DNA of 11,994 bases from NCBI GenBank assembly GCA_049644265.1, contig JBARRO010000135.1:1-11994 (forward strand). Direction: 5' to 3'. Below the pieces are notes generated by a model. It did no database searches. It was given only the letters and a program-made list of their open reading frames with translations, and was not told the DNA's origin. Positions 1-5,843 of the stretch are shown here, piece by piece. The position numbers were made by a program, and so were the translations under genes. Source of the stretch: JBARRO01 sp049644265 (GTDB taxonomy: Bacteria > Bacteroidota > Ignavibacteria > UBA10030). Position 1 is the stretch's first letter. Each line of letters begins with the position of its first letter.

Positions 1-301
1 AGCATGACCGTCGACTCGACCCCGTCGGGGTCGAACGTTTGTAATCCGGCTGAGACCTGAGATCCAACCCCATAGGGGTTGAACTCCTGACGGAGTTCGT
101 TTCTTTTATGGGCTGATGTTACAAACGTTCAGCTCCTACGGAGCTGGCGGTAGCATGACCGTCGACTCGACCCCGTTGGGGTCGAACGTTTTTAACCCGG
201 CTGAGACCTGAGATCCAACCCCGTAGGGGTTGAACTCCTAGCGGAGTTCGATTCTGCTTGTTGGTCGATGGTACAAACGTTCAGCTCCTGACGGAGCTGA
301 A
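1..301. repeat. Two tandem copies of a REP-like composite palindrome unit (about 151 bp each)
   Basis: Two copies of the same composite unit lie head to tail with a 151-bp offset (1-150 and 152-301). Each unit has, in order: hairpin A, a perfect 19-nt dyad TCGACCCCGTYGGGGTCGA (16-34 and 167-185); a GAACGTTTGTAA-like stretch; GGCTGAGACCTGAGATC; hairpin B, CAACCCCRTAGGGGTTG (65-81 and 216-232); hairpin C, GAACTCC with GGAGTTC (81-98 and 232-249); a variable spacer of about 20 nt; and hairpin D, CAGCTCC with GGAGCTG (130-146 and 282-299). The 12-mer at 33-44 is the exact reverse complement of 119-130, so the unit also has inverted ends. Short G+C dyads between genes with compensated centres resemble REP/REPIN elements mobilised by RAYT (Y1) transposases. 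No transposase is present here, so that link is inferred. Confidence 0.8.
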
Positions 302-347
302 GAGGACAAGGTACTCTGCAAAGCTGGCTGAGTTTGGTCTAGAGTTA

Positions 348-382
348 TCGACCCCGTAGGGGTTGAACTCCTATCGGAGTTC
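348..382. repeat. Partial REP-like unit (hairpins A and C)
   Basis: A shortened relative of the upstream units: dyad TCGACCCCGTAGGGGTTGA at 348-366, running directly into GAACTCC/GGAGTTC at 365-382. The GAACGTTTGTAA and GGCTGAGACCTGAG parts are missing, so hairpin A appears fused to hairpin C. The left arm matches hairpin A and the right arm matches hairpin B, which suggests recombination between the two hairpin types. Confidence 0.7.
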
Positions 383-518
383 GTTCCCGAGATTGGTTTG
401 TTCAAACAAACCTTCAGTTACAATGAAGCTGTCACAAGAGTCGTGTTTTCCGAAGTGGTTTGATAAAGTCCCGTTAAGGACGTTCTGTCTATAGACCATT
501 TACCAAACCTGTTACCAA

Positions 519-621
519 GCTCCGTGAGGAGCGACTAATCGACCCCGTTGGGGTCGAACGTTTGTAATCCGGCTGAGACCTGAGATCCAACCCCGTAGGG
601 GTTGAACTCCTTGCGGAGTTT
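519..621. repeat. Third REP-like unit, truncated
   Basis: A small dyad GCTCC-GTGA-GGAGC (519-532) precedes another unit: hairpin A at 539-557, then GAACGTTTGTAATCCGGC, GGCTGAGACCTGAGATC, hairpin B at 588-604 and hairpin C at 604-621. The right half with TTACAAACGTTC and hairpin D is missing. The order matches the first two units. Between 383 and 518 I see no gene and no clear copy of the unit. Confidence 0.75.
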
Positions 622-676
622 GTTTCTGTTATGACAGTCCCTCACATTGCCACAGCCGCAGCCAGCCGAAATCCCA

Positions 677-727
677 CTTCAAATCTCAAATCCCAAATCT
701 CACATCCAATTTCATCTCACATTTGAG
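677..727. repeat. Low-complexity CAAATCTC-type tract
   Basis: A C/T/A-rich tract made of degenerate CAAATCTCAAATCCCAAAT-like words and ending in CACATTTGAG, which is partly complementary to the start of the tract. It has no coding signal. The gap between the palindrome array and the next gene (622-871) otherwise holds only the small dyad at 789-810. Confidence 0.5.
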
Positions 728-788
728 AATCTAATCCCCCCGAACAGTTGCACTTGGCTCGCTTCACCAGTACATTCTATTCGGCGGG

Positions 789-810
789 TTGCCTGAGGGG
801 GCCTCAGCAA
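789..810. other. Small dyad upstream of the exported-protein gene
   Basis: CTGAGG (793-798), loop GGG, CCTCAG (802-807), extended by TTG/CAA with one bulged C. No T-run follows on either side, so it is not a standard intrinsic terminator. It lies about 60 bp before the next gene and could be a leader or operator structure. The function is unknown. Confidence 0.3.
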
Positions 811-871
811 CGAAACCTCATCCCTCGCCAAGCTAACGATTGTCTTCCCCCAAATGTGTATGATTCAGCTA

Positions 872-1210
872 ATGCGTGTTAGGCAGCTGCTCTTGACGTT
901 GGCTATTATTTCAATCTCTTGCGCAGGCTCCTCCAACTGGGCCTTCGATAAGCCGCCCTCAACTTTTGTTGTGACACAACGGGCGGTCATTGACGGGAAA
1001 AAACCGATCCTCTTGGTGGTACATGATAAGGACGGCGATTGGCAGTTTCTCGCGACTGAGTTTTCACAAATCGATCGGGTCGTTGAATTGCCGTTTGACG
1101 AAGTGGTCGCCCTCGACAGCACCGTCGTCCAGGTTGCGAAGTTGAACCGCGGTTGGAAAGCAGTGCGACAGGGCAGGGAGTCGCCGTGGGAGTTTTCCCT
1201 CTATAAATAA
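872..1210 (+). CDS. Small exported protein, DUF2185-like (WQFL motif)
   Basis: Hypothetical protein of 112 residues from this start. The N-terminus (MRVRQLLLTLAIISISCAG) has a basic n-region and a hydrophobic core, so it is probably exported. A cysteine follows the core, but the residue three before it is Ser, so a lipoprotein is only a weak possibility. The rest carries a pattern I associate with DUF2185-like proteins: a lead-in GKKPILLVVHDKDGDWQFL, an acidic middle, VVALDSTVVQVAKL, then a terminal GWKAVR..ESPWEF. Those proteins are usually cytoplasmic, so the signal peptide is the odd feature. Their molecular role is not known to me. In-frame ATGs at 854 and 860 are alternatives. None has an SD, and 872 gives the most ordinary signal peptide. 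The gene stands alone, flanked by repeat-rich DNA. Confidence 0.72.
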   Translation: MRVRQLLLTLAIISISCAGSSNWAFDKPPSTFVVTQRAVIDGKKPILLVVHDKDGDWQFLATEFSQIDRVVELPFDEVVALDSTVVQVAKLNRGWKAVRQGRESPWEFSLYK

Positions 1211-1278
1211 CAGTTAAACCCCAATTGCTTCCTCCTGCACTCTAAAAAACCGCACTTCCACAGCCACGCTCTTTGCAT

Positions 1279-1310
1279 CTACTCCACTACTTCACTACTC
1301 CATTACTCCC
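1279..1310. repeat. Low-complexity CTACTYCA tract
   Basis: Degenerate repetition of CTACTCCACTACTTCACTAC-type words ending directly at a TTGACA hexamer. It is non-coding. Together with 1211-1278, which shows nothing recognisable, it fills the gap after the exported-protein gene. Confidence 0.45.
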
Positions 1311-1339
1311 TTGACAATCTCCCTCTGGCTTCTTACTTT
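1311..1339 (+). promoter_or_regulatory. Candidate sigma-70-type promoter of a non-coding transcript
   Basis: A perfect -35 TTGACA (1311-1316) is followed by a 17-nt spacer and TACTTT (1334-1339). The -10 keeps the three most important positions (T, A and final T) but matches TATAAT at only 3 of 6. Predicted transcription start is about 1346. No gene follows on this strand before the terminator at 1464-1497. Confidence 0.4.
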
Positions 1340-1345
1340 AGACCC

Positions 1346-1497
1346 AACTTGGCGCTGGGCTCTGTCTTCGCTTTGTGGAGCCCCCTCCCGCGAGCTTAGA
1401 CATCCTGGCGCCATTATTGATTCTATCGAGGCTGTAGTTCGCTGAAAACTGTTCCCCTCACAAACCCGGGCGCCCCCTCCAGCGCTCGGGTTTTTTA
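1346..1497 (+). ncRNA. Candidate structured small RNA (unidentified; 6S-like layout possible)
   Basis: About 150 nt lie between a TTGACA promoter and a strong intrinsic terminator, with no reading frame of note. Foldable elements: hairpin GGGCTC (1357-1362) with GAGCCC (1378-1383); TGGCGC (1350-1355) with GCGCCA (1408-1413), enclosing that hairpin; and a long-range pairing GCGCTGG (1352-1358) with CCAGCGC (1479-1485) that would close the RNA end to end but competes with both the inner stem and the terminator. End-to-end closure and length recall 6S RNA, but I cannot identify the conserved central bubble, so this is not a family assignment. It does not match tmRNA, SRP RNA or RNase P signatures that I know. 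It could instead be the trailer of the gene ending at 1210. Confidence 0.4.
1464..1497 (+). terminator. Intrinsic terminator
   Basis: Stem ACCCGGGCGC (1464-1473) with GCGCTCGGGT (1482-1491): 10 pairs including one G-U, an 8-nt loop, and a run of six T (1491-1496). The T-run is only on the plus strand. It ends either the candidate small RNA or a long trailer from the gene ending at 1210. Confidence 0.8.
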
Positions 1498-1567
1498 TAC
1501 TCCCCCGTTCGCACTTAATAACTTCCAGAATTTAGAAACAGAAGGAATTCTTCACGCAGTTTGTGAC

Positions 1568-1798
1568 TCATAGGCCCAGCCGCTCACGAAGGCACCCAAT
1601 GAATACGTTTCTGGGCCGGGGAGGATACACGGTTTTGCAGCAATGTTCGATGGCGATATCGATCGTGGCATCGGTCAGGAAAGGAAACTCTTCCTTCAAA
1701 AGCCTTTTGATGATTTGTCTTTCGTACGGTCCTTCGCAAGAGACGAAATACTTGTCGACCTGTTTCCTGTGCTTATCGTCGAATTCGTTCCAACCCAT
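1568..1798 (-). CDS. Small conserved hypothetical protein with CC...PPRPR...C motif
   Basis: A 76-residue protein starting MGWNEFDDKHRKQVDKYFVS. The C-terminal third carries the most distinctive signature: IDIAIEHCCKTVYPPRPR followed by a third cysteine in FIGCL. I recall short hypothetical proteins in Bacteroidota and Ignavibacteria with the same CC-PPRPR-F-C end, and their function is unknown. The ATG at 1798 was chosen because AAGGA sits seven bases upstream. Reading extends in frame to a TTG at 1873 and ATGs at 1831 and 1804, but the first two lack an SD and the third has it only one base away. The gene lies 158 bp after the NarL-type regulator on the same strand, with two dyads in the gap, so it may be separately regulated. 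It could be a small adaptor, but nothing shows that directly. Confidence 0.65.
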   Translation of the reverse strand: MGWNEFDDKHRKQVDKYFVSCEGPYERQIIKRLLKEEFPFLTDATIDIAIEHCCKTVYPPRPRNVFIGCLRERLGL

Positions 1799-1877
1799 GT
1801 TCATGTCCTTATCTGCACGAGGAATCGGCATACGTGGATGGTATTCTCTAGGAAATAAAGGAGGGAATTTCAATCGG

Positions 1878-1906
1878 GGTAATTACCGTCCGTGAAAGTA
1901 CGGACG
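1878..1906. promoter_or_regulatory. Paired dyads between the regulator and small-protein genes
   Basis: A perfect 10-bp palindrome GGTAATTACC (1878-1887) directly adjoins an inverted repeat CGTCCGT (1887-1893), 6-nt spacer, ACGGACG (1900-1906). No T-run follows on the minus strand, so it is unlikely to be an intrinsic terminator. The position upstream of the small minus-strand gene suits an operator or leader hairpin. The binding protein is unknown. Confidence 0.35.
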
Positions 1907-1956
1907 ACCTTCCGACGGTGTGGCGGAGGAGAGAACGATTTGAGCTGTATGGAGCT

Positions 1957-2646
1957 TTACGCGGGGAGTTCTGTATCGGGTTCTGTGGAGACGACGATAC
2001 CTTTTGCAATGGCGTATTTTGCCAGTCCGACAGCGCTGTGGATCTGCAGTTTCTTCATGATCTTTTCTCTGTGCGTATCCACGGTACGGACACTAAGGTT
2101 GAAATGGACCGCGATTTCTTTACTGCTCTTTCCGTCTGCAATGAGAGCGAGGATTTGTTTCTCGCGCGATGTCAAGTCCTCGCGCAGCCTTCCCTGGGCT
2201 ACCTGGCTGACATATTGATCCAGAAGCAGCTTGGAGACTTTCGAGCTGAAGTATGTTCCACCTGCATAGACTGTTTCAATTGCCTTGACCAATTCCGGGG
2301 TTGCAGTGTTTTTCAAGATATATCCTTTTGCACCAGAACGGATGATTTCGATGACGTATTCCTTGTTTTCGTGCATCGTGAAGGCGAGGACTTTTATGTG
2401 TGGAAGGACCTCACGGAGTTTTTTGGTTGTCTCGATGCCATTCATGACCGGCATGGAAATGTCCATGAGAACGATATCGGGATTAAGCCTGTGCAGTTTT
2501 TGCAGCGCCTGTTTGCCCGAGGTGGCCTCGCCAACGATTCGGATCTGTTTATGTTTCGACAGTGCGCTTCGGACTCCGTCGAGAACGACGGGGTGGTCGT
2601 CTGCAAGCAAAAGTCGGATAGGTTCTTTTTTCGGTCGGGTTTTCAT
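1957..2646 (-). CDS. NarL/LuxR-type response regulator
   Basis: A 229-residue two-component regulator. The receiver domain (about 9-125) has the acidic pair D16-D17 in LLADDHPVVLDG, the phosphoacceptor D62 in VLMDISMPVMNG, T90 and K112. A linker leads to a LuxR-type helix-turn-helix (about 155-215) with LTSREKQILALIADGKSSKE and VRTVDTHREKIMKKL. Phosphorylation should control dimerisation and DNA binding. The ATG overlaps the stop of the upstream kinase as ATGA, and no independent SD is visible, so translation is probably coupled to the kinase. That kinase is its expected partner. Targets are unknown; the dyads at 1878-1906 downstream are possible binding sites. Confidence 0.95.
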   Translation of the reverse strand: MKTRPKKEPIRLLLADDHPVVLDGVRSALSKHKQIRIVGEATSGKQALQKLHRLNPDIVLMDISMPVMNGIETTKKLREVLPHIKVLAFTMHENKEYVIEIIRSGAKGYILKNTATPELVKAIETVYAGGTYFSSKVSKLLLDQYVSQVAQGRLREDLTSREKQILALIADGKSSKEIAVHFNLSVRTVDTHREKIMKKLQIHSAVGLAKYAIAKGIVVSTEPDTELPA

Positions 2647-3527
2647 TTTGAATGAGTGTTTTTTTGTGGTAGTTCGAGGGGGATTCGAACTTCAATTGTC
2701 GTACCTGTTTCAGGTTGGGACTCGATCGTGACTGTACCTCCCACGGAGAGGGCCCTTTCGCGCATACCTGCAAGTCCTAATCCGCTTAAAGAGTCTGTTC
2801 GTCCGGGGAGAGATTGGGGATTGAACCCGCGTCCGTCATCGTGGACCCGGGTGATAATATCAGATTCCTGCCGCTCAATCGAAAGTGTTACATTCCGGGC
2901 CTCTGCATACTTCTCCGTGTTGGTCAGCGCTTCCTGGCAGATTCGGAAAAGCACCAATTCGATTTTATTGGGAAAACGTTCCAAGGGGTCTGGCAGTTGG
3001 AGGTTGACGAAGACATTTGTCTTGCGGGAGAACTCCTCAGACAGGGTCCGGAGGGCCGAGACAAGGCCGAGGTCATCGAGCACGCTTGGGCGAAGATCGT
3101 GGGATATGCGGCGTATTTCATGGATAGCGTTTTCCATGAGCTTGCTCACTTTCTTTATCTCATCTTGCTGAAAGGATCTTTTTGAAACGCGTGTGCCGTC
3201 CGTCAGCCCCAGCCTGAGCTGGATGGAAGAAAGCAATTGGATGATTCCGTCGTGAAGTTCTCTCGAAACCCGTCGGCGCTCCTCTTCCTGGGCCTCGATG
3301 ACCCTCGTCGACAGATCGCGCGCGATTTCCTGCGCATGTTTACGCTCAACAACTTCGGCCTTAAGGGCTTCTTCACGCAACCTGAGTTCCCCAAGCATTT
3401 TTTGTTGGTATCTGATCGAGCGGCGCTGATGAAACACGATAAGGAGTACAAGCGATCCACCGAGCGTCACAAAGACTAATGTACCAATGAACACGGTCCA
3501 GAGGAGGTTTACTTCTGACGAAAACAA
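2643..3527 (-). CDS. Sensor histidine kinase, HisKA_3 family, one TM helix
   Basis: A 294-residue kinase of the NarX/DegS type. Order: one TM helix (about 8-32), a coiled coil (about 34-75), a HisKA_3 dimerisation domain with EEERRRVSRELHDG (phosphoacceptor H92) and the ISHDLRPSVLDDLGL segment (141-155), then a HATPase_c domain with the N-box QEALTNTEKYAEA (N203), HDDGRGF (229-235) and SGLGLAGMRER (248-258). The N-box has Tyr where His is common. There is no periplasmic sensor, so the signal probably comes from the 7-TM protein encoded just upstream, which this gene overlaps by 19 bp. The start is uncertain. TTG at 3527 with GGGGA six bases before it is preferred; GTG at 3494 would cut into the TM helix. 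The frame stays open upstream to 4205, but only as a shadow of the 7-TM gene. Its stop overlaps the regulator's start (ATGA). Confidence 0.9.
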   Translation of the reverse strand: MFSSEVNLLWTVFIGTLVFVTLGGSLVLLIVFHQRRSIRYQQKMLGELRLREEALKAEVVERKHAQEIARDLSTRVIEAQEEERRRVSRELHDGIIQLLSSIQLRLGLTDGTRVSKRSFQQDEIKKVSKLMENAIHEIRRISHDLRPSVLDDLGLVSALRTLSEEFSRKTNVFVNLQLPDPLERFPNKIELVLFRICQEALTNTEKYAEARNVTLSIERQESDIITRVHDDGRGFNPQSLPGRTDSLSGLGLAGMRERALSVGGTVTIESQPETGTTIEVRIPLELPQKNTHSK

Positions 3528-4144
3528 AGGAATCCCCGCAAATAAATGAGGTTCGCGACGACATTGAGAACGGACTGCATCGACCAGGCAAGCCGCATGG
3601 TAAGAAGAGAGCTTTTGAATATCGCCCCGCTGAGGGCAAAAAGAACAATGGTGCCGCCAAAATACATGACGCTCCCCGTGGCAACCCAGAACATTGCCTG
3701 GGCGAAGATTGTTTCCGTCTCTTTTGCGGCGATTCTTGCGAGGATGTAGCAGGAAGCGAGCACGAGAACCGCGGAGGTAGCCGTCTTGAAATACGTGTGT
3801 GATGTCCTGAGGAGACCGAATACTGAAATGCTTGAGCTCCAGAAGGCAACGAATATGAGAAGGATCGCGAAAAGAATCTTGCGGAGGGTGGGGTCTTCTG
3901 CCGAATAGTAGAAGACCAACATGAGCAACGTGAATTCGATTGGGAGCGAGAATTGCGAAGTCCACAGATTCTGTATTCGATTCAGAGCGAGAATCATCTG
4001 AAGGAGCCCCACAAACAGGGAAAAACCGAAATAGGCGGCAAGAATCCTCATTTCCACCGGCAGGTTTCGAAACGTTCGGGCCGCGGCGATGACGACAATG
4101 ATTTGAGAAACAAGCGAGGCAACGGGAAATACGAACAGACTCAT
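3509..4144 (-). CDS. Seven-TM membrane protein paired with the histidine kinase
   Basis: A 211-residue protein with seven hydrophobic segments at about 3-22, 32-54, 66-83, 91-110, 120-139, 146-173 and 184-206, and short loops. It has no catalytic motif I recognise. Short 7-TM proteins encoded immediately before a one-TM HisKA_3 kinase and a NarL-type regulator are a recurrent arrangement in Bacteroidota, as far as I recall, so this is most likely a sensory or signal-transfer subunit. The start is well supported: GGGAGG lies seven bases before the ATG at 4144. The 3' end overlaps the kinase by 19 bp, which suggests translational coupling. It lies just after the terminator of the gene at 4236-4988, so it needs its own promoter or read-through. 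I found no convincing -10 in the 41-bp gap. Ligand unknown. Confidence 0.85.
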   Translation of the reverse strand: MSLFVFPVASLVSQIIVVIAAARTFRNLPVEMRILAAYFGFSLFVGLLQMILALNRIQNLWTSQFSLPIEFTLLMLVFYYSAEDPTLRKILFAILLIFVAFWSSSISVFGLLRTSHTYFKTATSAVLVLASCYILARIAAKETETIFAQAMFWVATGSVMYFGGTIVLFALSGAIFKSSLLTMRLAWSMQSVLNVVANLIYLRGFLCFRQK

Positions 4145-4185
4145 GAAGGAACCTCCCTGCTTGCAAGGTACAGAGAAAAAGTGTC

Positions 4186-4222
4186 AAAAAAAGAGGCGAG
4201 AGCAAGATGCTCCCGCCTCTTT
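4186..4222 (-). terminator. Strong intrinsic terminator
   Basis: A 15-bp stem, AAAGAGGCGAGAGCA (4190-4204) with TGCTCCCGCCTCTTT (4208-4222), has one G-U wobble when transcribed from the minus strand and a 3-nt loop. The A-run at 4186-4192 becomes a T-run on the minus strand. It lies 14 bp after the stop of the duplicated CPPWC protein and separates that gene from the 7-TM/kinase/regulator operon. Confidence 0.9.
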
Positions 4223-4235
4223 GAGCGTTGCCCGA

Positions 4236-4988
4236 TCAGTTGTTGAGTGGATTTGGTTTTGCGCACCAAGGCGGGCAGAGCCAGATCTCCTGGCCGATTT
4301 CCCCATAAACGAGGTCGCTGCCTTCGCGATCGACGCCGACAAGGACCAACGTTGGCGTGCCGTTGTCATGTTCCGCAAAATAGATTCGTAGACCGACACT
4401 TCGAGGCTGGGCCAGGATTTTCCGGAAGATGTTCCCGCCAAAGTAGCCACCTTTCGCGGACCCCGGAGGTGCTGTGTCGCGATAGTTTCTGGTGAGCCTG
4501 CTTGCCTCGGCGAGCGTGACAAAGTGGTTCTCCATCCCTGTGAAAATCGGTTTCCGCTCCTCCGCTGTTGGTTCAACGGTAACGTCAGAATTCAGCCGGT
4601 TTACCGGACTGCACCAGGGGGGGCATAGCCACACTTCTTCCCCTAAAGGGCCTTCGAAAAGGTCGTTTCCACTGGATTCCACACCCGAAAGAACGAAGGT
4701 AGGCCGTCCGTCAAGGTGTTTCGCAAAGTAAACGCGGATTCCGACACAACGTTGCTGGTCAAGAATCGTTTCGAGTATTGCCCGTCCGACATAGGCTCCC
4801 TTCACAGCGTCCTTTCCTGCTCTCATGCGGTAGTTATGAGTGAGCCGGCTTGCATCTTCCAGACTCATTTTGTGCTCTTCCTGGCCAGTGAAGAGCCTCT
4901 TCCTTGCAGCTGTTCTCGTTGTTTCCAGCGCCAAGTCAGAGACTGGTGCGGCTTTCCGTAAAGTGTCGAGGCGTTGTTGATTCTCCAT
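4236..4988 (-). CDS. Protein of unknown function with two tandem CPPWC-ending domains
   Basis: A 250-residue protein beginning MENQQRLDTL. After a linker of about 30 residues it has two 101-residue repeats, 33-133 and 149-249, that align without gaps and share about 54 identities by hand count. Shared features in order: FTG.E.H, EASRLT/DASRLT with NYR, KG.Y.G, IL.Q.R.VG.R.YFA.H, G.PT.VL.GV, G.DL..G, and E.WLCPPWC near the end. There is no signal peptide or TM helix, so it is probably cytoplasmic. I recall single-domain relatives with a CPP.C end in Bacteroidota but know no function. The paired cysteines (122/126 and 238/242) could bind metal or be redox active; that is a guess. The ATG at 4988 is preceded by GGAGG seven bases away. 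A longer in-frame start at 5189 lacks this, and the added 67 residues look non-coding. It appears to be a single-gene unit ended by the terminator at 4186-4222. Confidence 0.88.
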   Translation of the reverse strand: MENQQRLDTLRKAAPVSDLALETTRTAARKRLFTGQEEHKMSLEDASRLTHNYRMRAGKDAVKGAYVGRAILETILDQQRCVGIRVYFAKHLDGRPTFVLSGVESSGNDLFEGPLGEEVWLCPPWCSPVNRLNSDVTVEPTAEERKPIFTGMENHFVTLAEASRLTRNYRDTAPPGSAKGGYFGGNIFRKILAQPRSVGLRIYFAEHDNGTPTLVLVGVDREGSDLVYGEIGQEIWLCPPWCAKPNPLNN

Positions 4989-5600
4989 GATGAACCTCCG
5001 TGAAAATGAGTGATTGAGGATGAGTGAATTAGGTACAGCGACTTTTTCGCGATTGGGAAAAATCATGTCCTGCGTTCTAATGCCACCTCTAAGAAGTAAT
5101 CTTGTGGTTCGTACTAAAGCCTGCTCAAAAGAGGCAGTGTGCGAGGGGCGGGCAAAAGGAAACAGAAAAGATGAGAGCCAGCGTCTCATGACGCCCTAAA
5201 GGAGACTCAGTAGTTCTTCCGAGACCAATATGGCTCACATGAGGAGAGATTCAATACGAGTGAATGCGGATGCAGGACGTAATAGAAAATACTGATGGGA
5301 GGGTCGGGTGAATTAGGGAGGCAGCCAAGAAAGACTACTGGCAAACAAGTCTTGGTTGAGTGGGACGTGATGAATTGTTAGCTTCGAAGAGGCTTGCCCG
5401 CAATAGGGTGGGGTTTTAAGCGGAAGTGCATTTTGGAGTCAGGGAAATTGTTCACCAGATCATTATGAAAGAGCACACACGACAAACGACAATCCCCAGG
5501 AGAAGAGGCGAAGTCATGGCATTCGATCGAATAAGCAACAGCTTTAGCATTCTTGAAATTCCCTGGAAATTTCTTCATGCCAAATACGCCCATTCCCTTA

Positions 5601-5622
5601 GTGTCCTTTGTGCCCTTCGTGG
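5601..5622. repeat. Fragment of the GTGTCCTTTGTGCCCTTCGTGG intergenic repeat
   Basis: The 22 bases here, read as GTGTCCTTTGTG then CCCTTCGTGG, match a dispersed intergenic sequence often seen in environmental bacterial genomes, where it is frequently mis-called as protein reading TTKGTKDTK. On the minus strand that is exactly what the reading frame here gives (ATTTKGTKDTKG). Confidence 0.55.
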
Positions 5623-5843
5623 TTGTTGCAAATTCCTTCGAGGCTCCACGGCAGCCCGTTTGTAGAAAGCGACTTCGCAGTGCTTCCAGCAATCTGCAAG
5701 GATGCATTCCCGGATTGTTGTATCGAATAACTGTCCCGGAAGACTGGAATTGTTCAAATGCTTCGCGCGTTAGGCTATCGGATACGGGAAACATGTCCCC
5801 GGTCACACATTTTCATTCCTGGCAAATCAGGAAGCGATTCTGA

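Noticed and set aside
1..621. CRISPR array
   Set aside because: The repeats are palindromic composites with a 151-bp period, variable content and no uniform spacers; no cas genes are present.
1918..2655. 245-codon plus-strand frame antisense to the NarL-type regulator
   Set aside because: It is the mirror of a well-supported response regulator gene; its Cys/Phe/Asp-rich composition is typical of antisense shadows.
4159..4187. Promoter for the 7-TM operon using TTGACA at 4187-4182 (minus)
   Set aside because: The best -10-like word, TACCTT, is only 11 bp away; no acceptable -10 at 16-18 bp.
3528..4205. Kinase frame extended to 4205, giving a 520-residue protein
   Set aside because: The added part is Arg/His/Ser/Pro-rich and antithetic to a membrane sensor; it is the shifted frame of the 7-TM gene, which has a strong SD and clean TM helices.
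4989..5189. 67-residue N-terminal extension of the CPPWC protein
   Set aside because: ATG at 4988 has GGAGG at ideal spacing; the extension looks non-coding and has no SD.
5378..5806. 142-codon minus-strand open frame
   Set aside because: It runs through the GTGTCCTTTGTG-CCCTTCGTGG repeat (giving TTKGTKDTKG), has no SD and no recognisable domain; it is chance coding over repeat DNA.
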